This document shows, piece after piece, positions 48,201-58,809 of a DNA stretch of 64,000 nt. The DNA is taken from NCBI GenBank assembly GCA_943788875.1, contig CALSSA010000004.1, positions 240,379 to 304,378 of the forward strand, in the 5' to 3' direction. The position numbers were made by a program, and so were the translations under genes. The number at the start of each line of letters is the position of its first letter. Positions within the stretch are counted from its first letter, which is position 1. The DNA comes from an uncultured Pseudomonadales bacterium. Lineage in GTDB: Bacteria > Pseudomonadota > Gammaproteobacteria > Pseudomonadales > Porticoccaceae. The notes beneath the pieces were generated by a model. That model was not told the DNA's origin. It made no database searches and saw nothing but the letters and a program-made list of their open reading frames with translations.

Positions 48201-48294
48201 GTTTCTGGGATCAGCATTTAATGATAATTTTGATGCCAGAACCCATGACTCAACCGGTAGATTTATCTACGCTAGATTGAGCCACAGTCTTTAG
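45292..48294 (+). CDS. TonB-dependent receptor with N-terminal STN domain (start re-assigned downstream of 45214)
   Basis: Signal peptide, STN (LPEGQLHQALIELGKQTQVSIIFPSQL), plug (LVLVNGQRVAKNALDGSSVDLNSIPLAAVDRIEILKGSGSSIYGSDAIAGVINVILKK), beta-barrel. Confidence 0.93.
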   Translation: MDPGINPAEQVNVYRQITSIWRSLFFVFFYTSLSIGPLLVSPAQAIVTDTSEISLPEGQLHQALIELGKQTQVSIIFPSQLPDAASPNIYGQYSPLQALEQLIEGLELEYRITGPDTILVLPRCYAARACPSMQDDLQFSMQQYSIMEELVIRGKPLTGSRFKQLNTVGFSPVEIITGSEIRLTGAQTMAELMRFTPQVVGNSTSTAVSNGGNGTASATLRGLPATNTLVLVNGQRVAKNALDGSSVDLNSIPLAAVDRIEILKGSGSSIYGSDAIAGVINVILKKRFKGSLVNAFYGISDAGDSETVRYDFVAGLMLEKVDLVFTASHYSQKGIFSRDRAISASANGRGLGGIDRRSSATPNARLRLGNDYLVLATDNLSGSSTSDFRQATEADLFDYAAFTSSLAPAERDSFHLAAELKDLGSVDAAFELTYVDSNSLITLAPVSVLTAFAATPLRVSADNSYNPFGQTIDDARIRLLGLGPRLQSNQSKTARVQGRILGNIEEGEWQLSVNWSQTKAREQWQNLLNLQHLAEGLGAAEDCQNDCVPINIFAPTRPQEQLEHLRTGALNQGHTELLSVNLDLSQLLDILPAGNAEFASGIEFRREQLHIISDQRLSGQLLVGANSSDSTGSRNTAEMYLESLIPLARDIPWVYSLEANVSFRLTYSNDFTVRANPKLALRYRPTKELMLRTNLSTGFRAPSLYELQQVQSSTQVALYDPCSSAENVADLTGCAVATDPLRSQYNVIGGGNVLLRPETSKHISLGLLYKPAGLENFTFGVDIFAINVDQVIGANAQFIVNQNASNGLFSDQLVRSGDGELISVMASNHNIGSRQIRGADMDLSWRIFIASWGTLGVNMGGAYIDSHRFKIDPAMEAIELAGTFVDKAAQGSGSIPRWKSRLNLFWQFGRWEFSLASMHVSSLTEFIVSEDRFRDSGAWSREDVQVSYHFNSGESLITLGVENILDQMPPFLGSAFNDNFDARTHDSTGRFIYARLSHSL

Positions 48295-48299
48295 GCTGG

Positions 48300-48707
48300 T
48301 TATTCGTCTGTGGAGAGTGAGATATCGTATACACCAGCTTCACGGGCCTGATCAGATATCTGGGCAAACAGTTCAGTTTTAGACTTGGGGTGTGCGCTGA
48401 TAACCACTTTAGCTTCTGGTTTTTCAGCATGCATTCTCTCGACATTAGCTCGCACAGAGCGAATATCAATGCGACGGCCTTCGAGCATCAGTTCGTTGCT
48501 CTCAGAGATGCGGAAGACAATGTTGGTGTTCTCGGAATCCGGTGGTGGCTGATCAGATGTTGGTGGTCGGTTGACCCCAAGTCCTGATTCATTAACAAAG
48601 GATGCGGTTACGATGAAGAATATCAGCATGATAAACACGACGTCCAGCATAGGTGTCATATCGATCTGGGAGTCGTCTTCTTCTTTACGTCTTTTACCTA
48701 GGGCCAT
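48300..48707 (-). CDS. ExbD/TolR-family protein
   Basis: QIDMTPMLDVVFIMLIFFIVTASFV. Confidence 0.92.
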   Translation of the reverse strand: MALGKRRKEEDDSQIDMTPMLDVVFIMLIFFIVTASFVNESGLGVNRPPTSDQPPPDSENTNIVFRISESNELMLEGRRIDIRSVRANVERMHAEKPEAKVVISAHPKSKTELFAQISDQAREAGVYDISLSTDE

Positions 48708-48886
48708 TTTCTACCGTACCTTTAACCGCAGTTTCTCTGAGCAGCGCATTTTACTGATTTTTATAAAAAATGCTAGTAAAGGCCCAACCATTGCATAACC
48801 TGATTTATACTATTCTGCCTCATTCAAGGGCTCTGCATCATCAATGTTTGAGTCCTTATGAAAAAATGTCGTTTTTAGGATAGTCA

Positions 48887-49693
48887 ATGCCGGAATTGCC
48901 AGAAGTAGAGACGACCCTCCGCGGCGTTGAGCCTTGGATTACCAATCAAATTATTACTCAGTTGACGGTCCGACAGGGTTCTTTGCGTTGGCCGGTCACG
49001 CCAGGATTGGCCGAAATTGCTCGGGGTCAGAAAGTCTGCGCGCTGCACAGACGAGCCAAATATTTGATTATGCAGCTTGAGCGGGGCTCTATGCTTGTCC
49101 ATTTGGGTATGAGCGGCAGCCTGCGTCTGGTGGAGCCAGGCACTGAATGGCGCAAACATGACCACATAGAGATGCAGGTGAGCAATGGATCAGTGCTGCG
49201 CTACCATGATCCGCGACGCTTTGGCTGTTGGCTTTGGTCAGACTCTGAACACAGTCAGTTGGCCAGGCTCGGACCTGAACCGTTGTCTGCAGATTTTGGT
49301 GGTGACAGACTTTATCAGCTGTCACGCAAGCGCAAAATAGCTATTAAGCCGTTTATTATGGATAACAACACAGTCGTGGGCGTGGGCAATATCTACGCAT
49401 CTGAAGCTCTTTATCGCAGCGGAATCAGACCGGATCGCGCGGCGGGGAATGTTGCTAAAAAACGCTATATGGACCTGAGCGGCCATATAAAAGAAGTTCT
49501 AACGGCTGCAATTGAACAGGGCGGTACTACATTGCGGGATTTTGTTAACGGCAATGGCGAGCCGGGATATTTTCAGCAGACATTGGCGGTTTATGGCCGA
49601 GGAGGGCAGCCCTGTACTCTCTGTGAAACTCTGTTAAAAGAAATCAAACTGGGTCAGCGCAGCTCGGTTTTTTGCCCGAGCTGCCAGCGATAA
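48887..49693 (+). CDS. mutM: Formamidopyrimidine-DNA glycosylase
   Basis: MPELPEVETTLRG; zinc finger C-terminus. Confidence 0.97.
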   Translation: MPELPEVETTLRGVEPWITNQIITQLTVRQGSLRWPVTPGLAEIARGQKVCALHRRAKYLIMQLERGSMLVHLGMSGSLRLVEPGTEWRKHDHIEMQVSNGSVLRYHDPRRFGCWLWSDSEHSQLARLGPEPLSADFGGDRLYQLSRKRKIAIKPFIMDNNTVVGVGNIYASEALYRSGIRPDRAAGNVAKKRYMDLSGHIKEVLTAAIEQGGTTLRDFVNGNGEPGYFQQTLAVYGRGGQPCTLCETLLKEIKLGQRSSVFCPSCQR

Positions 49694-49700
49694 AAACGCC

Positions 49701-50201
<501 letters not shown>

Positions 50202-50226
50202 TCAAAGGGTCAGCATAGTACTGAAA

Positions 50227-50823
50227 TTAAGCGCTAGGCTCAATCTGAGAATACAGGCAGTATTTTACGCCGCCAGAAATTTTTTCCCTCAGCTGTTGCC
50301 AATTGGCTGGGCAGTCAAACAGGTTGTTTGCAACAGGAAACTCACAGTAAATCATGGCACCCTCTGCCAGCCAGTTATTTCTCTCAAGAAGAGCGCAGGC
50401 TGAGTTCTGCTGCTCGCCATCAAAAGGTGGGTCGACAAAGACAATATCATAGGCCTGCTGATTAGAGTTGTGTTGCAGATATTGCATAGCATCAGCCTCT
50501 ACGATGCTTAGGTGGTCGGCGCCGAGCTGAAGTTTGTTATCTTGCAGCTGAGTGACTGTAGCCCTGTGAAGTTCGAGGGCGGTACAGCTAGCAGCGCCCC
50601 GAGATATAGCTTCCAAACCCAGAGCGCCGGAGCCTGCAAACAGGTCTAGACATTGAGCGCCGGGAACATAGGGCGCGAGCCAGTTAAATAGGGTTTCGCG
50701 GATGCGATCACCAGTGGGTCGCAATCCGGGTGCCGCCGCAAAACTGATTTGCCGGCTGCGCCATTGGCCGCCGATAATTCGTAGCTTTTGCATGCCGTTG
50801 GCAGGATTTTTTTTGCTGGGCAA
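50227..50823 (-). CDS. rsmD: 16S rRNA m2G966 methyltransferase
   Basis: IIGGQWRSRQI, RPTGDRIRETLFNWL, FVDPPF. Confidence 0.95.
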   Translation of the reverse strand: MPSKKNPANGMQKLRIIGGQWRSRQISFAAAPGLRPTGDRIRETLFNWLAPYVPGAQCLDLFAGSGALGLEAISRGAASCTALELHRATVTQLQDNKLQLGADHLSIVEADAMQYLQHNSNQQAYDIVFVDPPFDGEQQNSACALLERNNWLAEGAMIYCEFPVANNLFDCPANWQQLREKISGGVKYCLYSQIEPSA

Positions 50824-50915
50824 CTGAACGCTCCGAGGTTGCGAGTTTTACGCACTTTTTCTGGGGTAAATGGTAGGATACACTAGATTTTAATAACCGT
50901 TATATAAGAACCTCA

Positions 50916-52007
50916 ATGGATTCTCCAGCATCTGATAACTCAACCGTCAAAGCAAAAAAGAAATCATTTTTTGATCGCTTTAAGCCTGACGTCGCAAATA
51001 CAGTCGTCAGCCCGGCTCCTGAGGCTGTGACTGCGGTCGCTGAAGCGACAGAACAGCCAGCCGAGCGCCCAGTGGCCAAAACCGGGTTTATGCAGCGCAT
51101 GCGCAACGCGCTGTCGCGCACCGGTGAGGGCTTCGGCAGTATTTTTCTCGGCGGTAAAGCGATTGATGATGATTTACTGGAAGAACTTGAAACCATGCTG
51201 TTGATGGCGGATGTTGGCATTGAGGTCACTGCCAATATATTGGCCGAGTTAACTGAGAGGCTGAGCAGAAAAGCGCTCAAGGATAGCTCTGCACTGCAAG
51301 AGGCGCTGCAGGAAATACTGACCGCCAAGCTGCAACCCTGTCAGCTGCCATTGGAAATATCTGATTCCCAGCAGCCCTATGTTATTTTAGTGATCGGTGT
51401 AAATGGCGTGGGTAAGACCACCACCATTGGTAAAATTGCCAGCCGTCTGCAGCAGCAGGGTAAGTCGGTGATGCTGGCGGCGGGAGATACTTTCCGCGCC
51501 GCAGCAGTGGAGCAGTTGCAGGTCTGGGGTGAGCGCAACAATATTCCAGTTATTGCTCAGCACACAGGTGCAGATAGTGCCTCAGTTATTTTTGATGGCA
51601 TTCAGGCGGCAAAATCCCGCGGTGCAGATGTGATTATTGCCGACACTGCAGGCCGTCTGCACAATAAAGGCAATTTGATGGCAGAGCTAGAAAAGGTCAA
51701 GCGAGTTGCCGGCAAGATTGACGAGACAGCTCCCCATGAGGTGCTGTTGGTTTTGGATGCAGGGACAGGCCAAAATGCAGTGGCTCAGATGGCAGAGTTT
51801 ACTCAGGCGATTGGGGTGACCGGTATTGCCCTGACTAAATTAGACGGTACGGCAAAAGGCGGCATCATATTTGCGCTGGCAGACAAGTTTTCTGTGCCGA
51901 TACGTTTTATCGGTGTGGGGGAGGCTCAGGAAGATCTGCAACCCTTTGTGGCCAGTGAATTTGTTGAGGCTCTGTTGACTACAGAACTCCGTGAGCAAGC
52001 GATATGA
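50916..52007 (+). CDS. ftsY: Signal recognition particle receptor FtsY
   Basis: [36 protein letters not shown]. Confidence 0.97.
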   Translation: MDSPASDNSTVKAKKKSFFDRFKPDVANTVVSPAPEAVTAVAEATEQPAERPVAKTGFMQRMRNALSRTGEGFGSIFLGGKAIDDDLLEELETMLLMADVGIEVTANILAELTERLSRKALKDSSALQEALQEILTAKLQPCQLPLEISDSQQPYVILVIGVNGVGKTTTIGKIASRLQQQGKSVMLAAGDTFRAAAVEQLQVWGERNNIPVIAQHTGADSASVIFDGIQAAKSRGADVIIADTAGRLHNKGNLMAELEKVKRVAGKIDETAPHEVLLVLDAGTGQNAVAQMAEFTQAIGVTGIALTKLDGTAKGGIIFALADKFSVPIRFIGVGEAQEDLQPFVASEFVEALLTTELREQAI

Positions 52008-52681
52008 TTTGTTTTGACAATCTAAGCAAGCGCTACCCTGGTGGTTTTGAAGCTCTTAAAAATGTCAGCTTTGAAATGGCTGCCGGGGAAATGGCATTTT
52101 TGACCGGGCACTCGGGCGCAGGCAAGAGTACATTACTGAAAATGTTGATGCTTATGGAGCGGCCCACATCGGGCAATCTATTGATCAACGGCAAAAACCT
52201 TAATCGCTTACCGGATTCACAGATACCTATCTACCGCCGTCAGGTTGGTGTGGTGTTCCAAAATCATCAGCTGCTGCTGGATCGCACCGTATTCGACAAT
52301 GTTGCTCTGCCGCTGCAGGTGTCCGGCTATCCAGCCAATGAAATTGGCCGCCGAGTGCGCGCTGCACTGGATGGTGTTGGTCTCCTGGACAAAGAGCAGC
52401 AGAAACCCGTCGCTCTGTCTGGAGGTGAGCAACAGAGAGTGGGCATAGCTCGCGCCGTGGTGCACAAGCCACGGATTCTATTGGCCGATGAGCCAACGGG
52501 AAATCTGGATCCGGAACTATCTGGCGAAATTATGGCGCTGTTTCGACGGTTTCAAAATGTTGGGGTCACGGTATTGATCGCCACCCATGATGTTAATTTA
52601 ATCGATCGTATGCAGCTGCGAATTATGCGTCTCGAAGGCGGCAATATGATTGATGATGGAGCTGATTATGGCCGCTACTGA
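52004..52681 (+). CDS. ftsE: Cell division ATP-binding protein FtsE
   Basis: ABC ATPase motifs; ftsY-ftsE-ftsX order. Confidence 0.97.
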   Translation: MICFDNLSKRYPGGFEALKNVSFEMAAGEMAFLTGHSGAGKSTLLKMLMLMERPTSGNLLINGKNLNRLPDSQIPIYRRQVGVVFQNHQLLLDRTVFDNVALPLQVSGYPANEIGRRVRAALDGVGLLDKEQQKPVALSGGEQQRVGIARAVVHKPRILLADEPTGNLDPELSGEIMALFRRFQNVGVTVLIATHDVNLIDRMQLRIMRLEGGNMIDDGADYGRY

Positions 52682-53660
52682 TCGTCCCCGCGAAGCGGTC
52701 CAGCGCGGCGCTAGCGGGCAGAAAATAAAGCTTGCGGATCGCTGGCGCGGTTACAAATCTCATCATCGGGATACTATTCGCATCAGCCTGCTGAAGATGA
52801 TGCGAGAGCCAGTGCAAACAGTGATGACGGTTGCTGTTATTGCGATTGCGCTGGCACTGCCCGCAGCTCTTTACCTCACTGTAGAAAACATCCAGCGGAT
52901 GGGAAGCAACTTTGAATCATCTGCACAGATTACTATTTATGTGCACAAAGAGGCCAAAGCTGAGACCATAGAAAAGCTGCAGGATAAGTTGGAGACACTG
53001 CCCACCGTGGCGTCTGTCACCTACATTTCCGCCAAGCAGGCACTGTTGGAGTTCAAGGCACTATCAGGGTTCGGCTCGGCGCTGCGCTACCTTGAGGGCA
53101 ATCCGCTGCCAGCTGTGTTTTTGGTGCAGCCAATAGTGTTAGAACCCATCGATCTCGCGCAAACTAAAGATCTGGTCGCCGCCATTACGGAATTGCCAGG
53201 CGTTGACGATGTGCAGATTGATATGCAGTGGCTGCAGCGTCTGCATAGCCTTACCGAAGTGGGGCATAAAGTGGCTTTGGCTCTGGGTGCAACTCTTGGT
53301 CTGGGGGTGCTGCTGGTGATAGGTAATACAATTCGGCTGGCTATCCAAAGCCGCCGGGATGAAATTATTATAGTGAAACTTGTCGGTGGTACCAATGCCT
53401 ATGTGCGTAGGCCATTTCTTTACAATGGTGTATTACTGGGTCTTTTCGGTGCACTCACCGCGTCTATTATGCTCTACGCAAGCGTGTGGTGGATCAGCAG
53501 TTCGATAGCGGACTTAGCTGATCTGTACCAAAGTCAGTACCGACTGGCAGGGCTGGGGTTCTTACGTTTTCTGATGCTGATGGGTCTGGGAGGTCTTTTT
53601 GGTTTGGTCGGTGCTTGGATGGCCGTGAGCAAGCACTTGAAGGACATAGAACCAAAATAG
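52650..53660 (+). CDS. ftsX: Cell division protein FtsX
   Basis: 4-TM FtsX; true start possibly the ATG at about 52668. Confidence 0.94.
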   Translation: MMMELIMAATDRPREAVQRGASGQKIKLADRWRGYKSHHRDTIRISLLKMMREPVQTVMTVAVIAIALALPAALYLTVENIQRMGSNFESSAQITIYVHKEAKAETIEKLQDKLETLPTVASVTYISAKQALLEFKALSGFGSALRYLEGNPLPAVFLVQPIVLEPIDLAQTKDLVAAITELPGVDDVQIDMQWLQRLHSLTEVGHKVALALGATLGLGVLLVIGNTIRLAIQSRRDEIIIVKLVGGTNAYVRRPFLYNGVLLGLFGALTASIMLYASVWWISSSIADLADLYQSQYRLAGLGFLRFLMLMGLGGLFGLVGAWMAVSKHLKDIEPK

Positions 53661-53774
53661 TGTTTTAGCTGTATAAATAACGTTATAGCCCCCGAATTTA
53701 TTGAACTTTTAGGGGCTAGGAACCACTAAACTTTTAATGTTAAACTTGTCGACCATCTTTCGAAAGAGACTGCA

Positions 53775-54629
53775 ATGAACAAAGCCCTTCAAACAATGGA
53801 GTGGATGACCCCAGGCGCCAATCTGAATGCATATATTCAGGGCACAGCGACTGTTCCTATCCTCACCATCGAAGAAGAGAGATCACTGGGAGAAGCGCTG
53901 TATTACGAGGAAGATCTCGATGCAGCACGGCGCCTGGTTATGTCCCATCTGCGGTTTGTTGTGCATATTGCGCGCTCTTACAATGGCTATGGCCTGCCAT
54001 TGGCTGATCTTATTCAAGAAGGTAATGTAGGTCTGATGAAGGCCGTACGTCGCTTTAATCCCGAAAAAGGTGTGCGGGTTGTATCCTTTGCTGTGCATTG
54101 GATCAAAGCAGAGATTCACGAATTTATTCTGCGCAACTGGCGCATCGTGAAAATCGCTACCACCAAATCTCAGCGGAAATTATTTTTTAATCTGCGCAGC
54201 GCCAAGAAGCAACTGCAATGGCTGACAGCAGATGAAGCCAAAGCCGTGGCTGAAGATCTGGGTGTCGAAATTAAAGATGTAATGGAGATGGAGATGCGCC
54301 TCACGGCACGTGACTCCGCTTTTGATGCACCTGCAGATGAAGATGATGACAACATATCCTATGCGCCTGTGTTTTTCCTTGAAGACAAAGGGGCGGATCC
54401 AGCACAGCTGGCTGAGAACGAAGATTACGAAGGTGACAACAATCTGCGGTTGGCTGAAGCAGTAAAAACCCTGGACGAGCGCAGCCAGAGTATTCTGCAA
54501 CGCAGATGGTTGGACGATAAAAAGGCTACATTGCACCAGCTAGCCGATGAGTTTGGCGTCTCTGCTGAACGTATTCGCCAGTTAGAAAAAAATGCCATGA
54601 AGAAAGTACGTGTGGCGATGGAAGCCTGA
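53775..54629 (+). CDS. rpoH: Heat-shock sigma factor RpoH
   Basis: Sigma32 regions including [30 protein letters not shown]. Confidence 0.96.
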   Translation: MNKALQTMEWMTPGANLNAYIQGTATVPILTIEEERSLGEALYYEEDLDAARRLVMSHLRFVVHIARSYNGYGLPLADLIQEGNVGLMKAVRRFNPEKGVRVVSFAVHWIKAEIHEFILRNWRIVKIATTKSQRKLFFNLRSAKKQLQWLTADEAKAVAEDLGVEIKDVMEMEMRLTARDSAFDAPADEDDDNISYAPVFFLEDKGADPAQLAENEDYEGDNNLRLAEAVKTLDERSQSILQRRWLDDKKATLHQLADEFGVSAERIRQLEKNAMKKVRVAMEA

Positions 54630-54646
54630 CCAACAAAAAAATTGCT

Positions 54647-54695
54647 AAGCCGCACTGGATCGGAATTTTTTACTCTTTCCTCTGCGGCTTTTTTA
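54647..54695 (+). terminator. Possible terminator after rpoH
   Basis: AAGCCGCA ... TGCGGCTTTTTTATT stem with a long loop. Confidence 0.45.
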
Positions 54696-54717
54696 TTGCT
54701 CGCGATATTAGGGTGCT

Positions 54718-55095
54718 ATGAATAAAACACAGTGGATCAAAATCATTGCCCTCAGCGGTATGCTCTGCGTCGCATTGGGGGCTTTTGCAGCCCATGGCTT
54801 GGAACAGAGCCTATCAGCTAAGTCCCTGTCCACCATGCGCACTGCAGTTCTCTATCAGTTTCTGCACACATTAGCATTGTTAGGCATAATTGCCCTTCCA
54901 GAAAAGCTGTTAAACGAGCATTTACAAAACCGCGCTGCACAATTTTTATTGGCCGGTATTCTGCTGTTCTCTGGTTCTCTCTACCTGCTGGTGTTTACTG
55001 GCATTAGTGCTGTTGGCATGATTACCCCGATCGGTGGCTTAGCGTTGATTGCTGGCTGGCTACTATTATTTAGTGCCGCAAGAAGATCTCAGTAA
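54718..55095 (+). CDS. DUF423-family membrane protein
   Basis: Small 4-TM protein, GAFAAHGLE motif. Confidence 0.85.
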   Translation: MNKTQWIKIIALSGMLCVALGAFAAHGLEQSLSAKSLSTMRTAVLYQFLHTLALLGIIALPEKLLNEHLQNRAAQFLLAGILLFSGSLYLLVFTGISAVGMITPIGGLALIAGWLLLFSAARRSQ

Positions 55096-55791
55096 ATGGA
55101 TATAAGACCAGAATATCGCAAGAAATCAATTCGCAGCTATGTGGTGCGCGCTGGTCGGATGACTGATGCTCAGCGCAATGCTTTTGCCACAGGCTGGCCA
55201 CAATATGGTTTAAAGCTGGCCGATGGCGCCATAGACACAGATACAGTCTTTGGCCGCAGTGGCAGCAAAGTATTGGAAATTGGCTTTGGTATGGGCGACT
55301 CTCTGCTACAAATGGCGGCAGCAGATCCCAGCACCGATTTTATAGGCATAGAGGTCCATCCCCCTGGTGTTGGTACATTGATTAATGGGGCCCAGGCTCA
55401 GGGAATTGAAAATCTGCGGGTCTATCTGGCCGATGCTAATGATGTGTTGGATGAATGTTTTGCGTCTCAGAGTATTGATCGCCTGCAGCTTTATTTCCCC
55501 GATCCCTGGCATAAGAAAAAACACAATAAGCGACGTATAGTGCAGCCACAGTTTGTGCAGCAGGTACGAGAAAAGCTGCGCCCTGGTGGCATTCTGCATA
55601 TGGCTACCGATTGGCAGCCTTATGCCGAGCAGATGCTGGAGACATTAGATGAGGCTGAGGGCTTTATAAATACTGCGGGCTCGGGGCATTATGCTCCTAG
55701 ACCAGATTACCGTCCCATCACCAAGTTTGAGAAGCGTGGCGAGCGCCTGGGCCACGGTGTATGGGACCTTATCTATCAAAAAACTGATTAA
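55096..55791 (+). CDS. trmB: tRNA (guanine-N7)-methyltransferase
   Basis: [33 protein letters not shown]. Confidence 0.96.
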   Translation: MDIRPEYRKKSIRSYVVRAGRMTDAQRNAFATGWPQYGLKLADGAIDTDTVFGRSGSKVLEIGFGMGDSLLQMAAADPSTDFIGIEVHPPGVGTLINGAQAQGIENLRVYLADANDVLDECFASQSIDRLQLYFPDPWHKKKHNKRRIVQPQFVQQVREKLRPGGILHMATDWQPYAEQMLETLDEAEGFINTAGSGHYAPRPDYRPITKFEKRGERLGHGVWDLIYQKTD

Positions 55792-55854
55792 CCAAATGCT
55801 ACAATCACCTACAATACAAACCGACACCTCAACTCGTCAATAATAGGATTAACC

Positions 55855-56583
55855 ATGAAATGTTTTAGACTTCTTTCATTGACTGCGCTACTGGCTTTGG
55901 CTGGCTGTGATCAGATGAATAACCAGCCTCAGGAGGCAAACTTGCAAACTCAAGACCAGAAAATTAGTTACTTATTGGGCATGGATAATGGAAAGAATAT
56001 CCAGTCTATCGGCATGGAAATTGATACAGCTGCATTCCAGCAGGGCTTTCAGGATGGCTTAACTGATGCCGAGCCACAGTTGTCAGAAGAGCAGATTGCC
56101 GAGGCGATCGCTGCCTTTGAAACTCAGATGACCGCCAAACGTGAAGAGATGCAGCAAGAGCAACAGCAAGAAGTCTCAGTACAGGCCGAGAGCAATCTTG
56201 CCGCTGGCACTGCATTCCTAGCGGAAAATGGCACTAAAGAGGATGTGGTTACCACTGCTTCTGGATTGCAGTATAAAGTACTGGTTGAGGGTGCTGGCGC
56301 AGTTCCAACTGCAGAGAGTACAGTTGAAGTACATTATGCTGGACGCCTGTTGGACGGCACAGAGTTTGATAGCTCGGTTAAGCGCGGTGTTCCGGCGCAG
56401 TTTGGTGTGACCCAGGTTATTGCTGGCTGGACTGAAGCATTGCAGTTGATGCCGGAGGGTTCAAAATGGGAGCTCTACATCCCAGCAGATCTGGCCTATG
56501 GCCCAGGCGGAACGGGCCCAATCGGCCCTAACGCAGCATTGATCTTTGAGGTTGAGCTACTGCAGGCCAATGTAGGTTCTTAA
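55855..56583 (+). CDS. FKBP-type peptidyl-prolyl isomerase lipoprotein
   Basis: Lipobox LALAGC; FKBP core VHYAGRLLDGTEFDSSVKRG. Confidence 0.93.
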   Translation: MKCFRLLSLTALLALAGCDQMNNQPQEANLQTQDQKISYLLGMDNGKNIQSIGMEIDTAAFQQGFQDGLTDAEPQLSEEQIAEAIAAFETQMTAKREEMQQEQQQEVSVQAESNLAAGTAFLAENGTKEDVVTTASGLQYKVLVEGAGAVPTAESTVEVHYAGRLLDGTEFDSSVKRGVPAQFGVTQVIAGWTEALQLMPEGSKWELYIPADLAYGPGGTGPIGPNAALIFEVELLQANVGS

Positions 56584-56595
56584 TATTGATGCATA

Positions 56596-56627
56596 ACAAA
56601 AAGCCCCGATTAATCGGGGCTTTTTGT
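56596..56627. terminator. Perfect palindromic bidirectional terminator
   Basis: ACAAAAAGCCCCGATTAATCGGGGCTTTTTGT. Confidence 0.92.
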
Positions 56628-56649
56628 GTCTGAATTTCAGGCTGCGGAT

Positions 56650-57141
56650 TTAGACAGAGCCGGCCTGAGATTCCTGTAGCAATGCAGGAACATGGGCATT
56701 ATGTAAAACCTCAATCATTTTGTCTTCGGACTCAAAACGCTGGGCCAGTATCTCACCAATGTTAGACAGATCAGTCGACAGTGACTCTAGGTCATCGGTC
56801 TCCAGATATTTATCATTGAAATCCAGAATAGCTTCAGTTGATGGCTGAATGGCCTCAACTAGCTCCGCGCCCTGCTTGAGCCCCTCCTTGTCGCTGAATG
56901 CCTTGCCTTCACTGGCAAGTTGCTCAAACACCTCAAAGTGACCGACCGAGACGTAGTCCACCATTAATTCGCAAAAATTTTGTAACTTGCTGCCATGACT
57001 CGCATTGGCACCATCAAAATTCTGAATTTCACTCAGATCACAATATTTGACCAATAGATCACGGCGTTCTTCCAGCCAGCGATCAATGACATCACTGACC
57101 CCGCCCCAATATTGCTGCAATGTTTGGCAGTCTTCTAACAT
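56650..57141 (-). CDS. Rsd/AlgQ family anti-sigma70 regulator
   Basis: MLEDCQTLQQYWGGVSDVIDRWLEERRDLL; VDYVSVGHFEVFEQL. Confidence 0.85.
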   Translation of the reverse strand: MLEDCQTLQQYWGGVSDVIDRWLEERRDLLVKYCDLSEIQNFDGANASHGSKLQNFCELMVDYVSVGHFEVFEQLASEGKAFSDKEGLKQGAELVEAIQPSTEAILDFNDKYLETDDLESLSTDLSNIGEILAQRFESEDKMIEVLHNAHVPALLQESQAGSV

Positions 57142-57212
57142 AACATCCCCTGTGGTTCATTCCCCTTGGAAAAAACAGTTTACATCCTTTTTTAACGGAT
57201 ATTAACTATTAT

Positions 57213-57929
57213 TCAATGAATAAAAAATGGCAGTACAAGAGGCAGAAAAATTGCAGTCCAAATACCATTGAGGCCCATGCCCAAAGTGGCAAATGCGCCA
57301 CAGCGGCTGCTTTGCTCGAAAGCTTTGGCAGTACCAATAGCATGTGCGGAGATGCCCAGAATCAATCCCTGCCAGCGTTCATCACTGACGGAATAATAAT
57401 TAAAAACCTTGTTGGCCACTAAAATCCCGACGATACCAGTCAATAAAACCACCATTACCACCAACGTTACCAGCCCACCGATTTGCTCGGTGATGCCAAC
57501 GGCAATAGGTGTGGTCACAGATTTAGCCGCCAGTGACAGTAGCACCAGTGGCTCAACGGCAAAAAGGTTGGCCATGGCCAGAGCGCAGACAGTGGCAAAA
57601 AAACCTCCAACTAGCACAGTGGTGACCACTGCAATCAGCAGCGGCGGCAACTGCCGCATCTGTCTCGCTAGAGGGACTGCCAAGGCAACGGTGGTAGGGC
57701 CCAAAAGCCAATTTAAAATACCATTGCCAGCATAATAGTTGGCGAAATCCATATTGATAATATACAGCAACCCAGCGACCAGAGGAGTTCCCACTAACAG
57801 TGGGTGCAATAAGGCGTTACCGCCACTGCGTCTGTACACCTGTAAACCAGTGGCAAAGCCGGCTATTGAAAGGACAATAACCCATGAGCTGGTGCTGATT
57901 TGCTGCCAGGCTTCAATTAACCAGTTCAT
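57213..57929 (-). CDS. LrgB/CidB-family membrane protein
   Basis: LAAKSVTTPIAVGITEQIGG; GISAHAIGTAKAFE. Confidence 0.92.
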   Translation of the reverse strand: MNWLIEAWQQISTSSWVIVLSIAGFATGLQVYRRSGGNALLHPLLVGTPLVAGLLYIINMDFANYYAGNGILNWLLGPTTVALAVPLARQMRQLPPLLIAVVTTVLVGGFFATVCALAMANLFAVEPLVLLSLAAKSVTTPIAVGITEQIGGLVTLVVMVVLLTGIVGILVANKVFNYYSVSDERWQGLILGISAHAIGTAKAFEQSSRCGAFATLGMGLNGIWTAIFLPLVLPFFIH

Positions 57930-58381
57930 TATTCTGGCCCTTCCTCTGGCCCTTGCGGGAGCAGCCTGATCAGCAGGACCATCAAAATAATAGCAGCAAT
58001 GGTACTGAGCACAATAGTTACCAGTAACGACGGGAATTGCCGGTAGATTTCAGCGCCGAGAAAAAATGCCCCGACAGAGGGGGGAATAAACATAAGCGAC
58101 AGGTTTTGAATCAATAAGTCGCTGGCTCTGTCGAGAACAGTCAATAGTTGAGGGCACAGCGTCAAAACAACCAGCAGTATTAGCATGCCTAGCAATGGTC
58201 CTGGCAGGCTGATGAGCAGTTGGTCTGCCATTAATTGGCCCAGCCACTGAAAGCCAGTGAAGACTACCAGTGCTCCCAGCAGTTTTAGGATTTGCGCAAA
58301 AATTGCACGACTCCCAGTGACGCAAAGCCGATAAAGCTGACCATCACCCAGCCCGGCATGCTCAGCCCCAGCAATTGCCAC
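57929..58381 (-). CDS. LrgA/CidA-family membrane protein (start uncertain, overlaps dsbB)
   Basis: LLISLPGPLLGMLILLVVL; NLSLMFIPPSVGAF. Confidence 0.88.
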   Translation of the reverse strand: MAIAGAEHAGLGDGQLYRLCVTGSRAIFAQILKLLGALVVFTGFQWLGQLMADQLLISLPGPLLGMLILLVVLTLCPQLLTVLDRASDLLIQNLSLMFIPPSVGAFFLGAEIYRQFPSLLVTIVLSTIAAIILMVLLIRLLPQGPEEGPE

Positions 58382-58788
58382 TGCACCTCTGCGCAGTTGC
58401 CATCGCCTCTCAACAACATGCCAATGGCCTCGGACATTGAAAAGCTATCAAAAAGATATTCAACCGGAATACCGCAGGCCGGCACCTGATCTTCTGGCAG
58501 GCTCTGCAACCACAGTTGTTTGCCGGAAAAGTATCCGCCGAATATGGCGGTGGCAATGGACAGGCCAGCATAGATGCGCTGTCCTGATCGATCAGGATTA
58601 TGCAGTGCCGCTATAGCGCAAATAACGCCAATGCCAATCACAAAGGCGCGCTGGGTCATGCACAGATAACAGGGCTCAAGGCCCAGAATGTTCTCGAAGT
58701 ACGCAATCGCAATAATAATAAGTGCGACGCTGGCCAGTGCCTGGGTTAGGTTCAGGGTGCGGTAGCTGGGTAATGTCACTGGGTACAT
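58285..58788 (-). CDS. dsbB: Disulfide bond formation protein DsbB
   Basis: LGLEPCYLCMTQRAFV; four TM. Confidence 0.94.
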   Translation of the reverse strand: MYPVTLPSYRTLNLTQALASVALIIIAIAYFENILGLEPCYLCMTQRAFVIGIGVICAIAALHNPDRSGQRIYAGLSIATAIFGGYFSGKQLWLQSLPEDQVPACGIPVEYLFDSFSMSEAIGMLLRGDGNCAEVQWQLLGLSMPGWVMVSFIGFASLGVVQFLRKS

Positions 58789-58809
58789 CTCCTTAAAAAA
58801 TAATATTGC

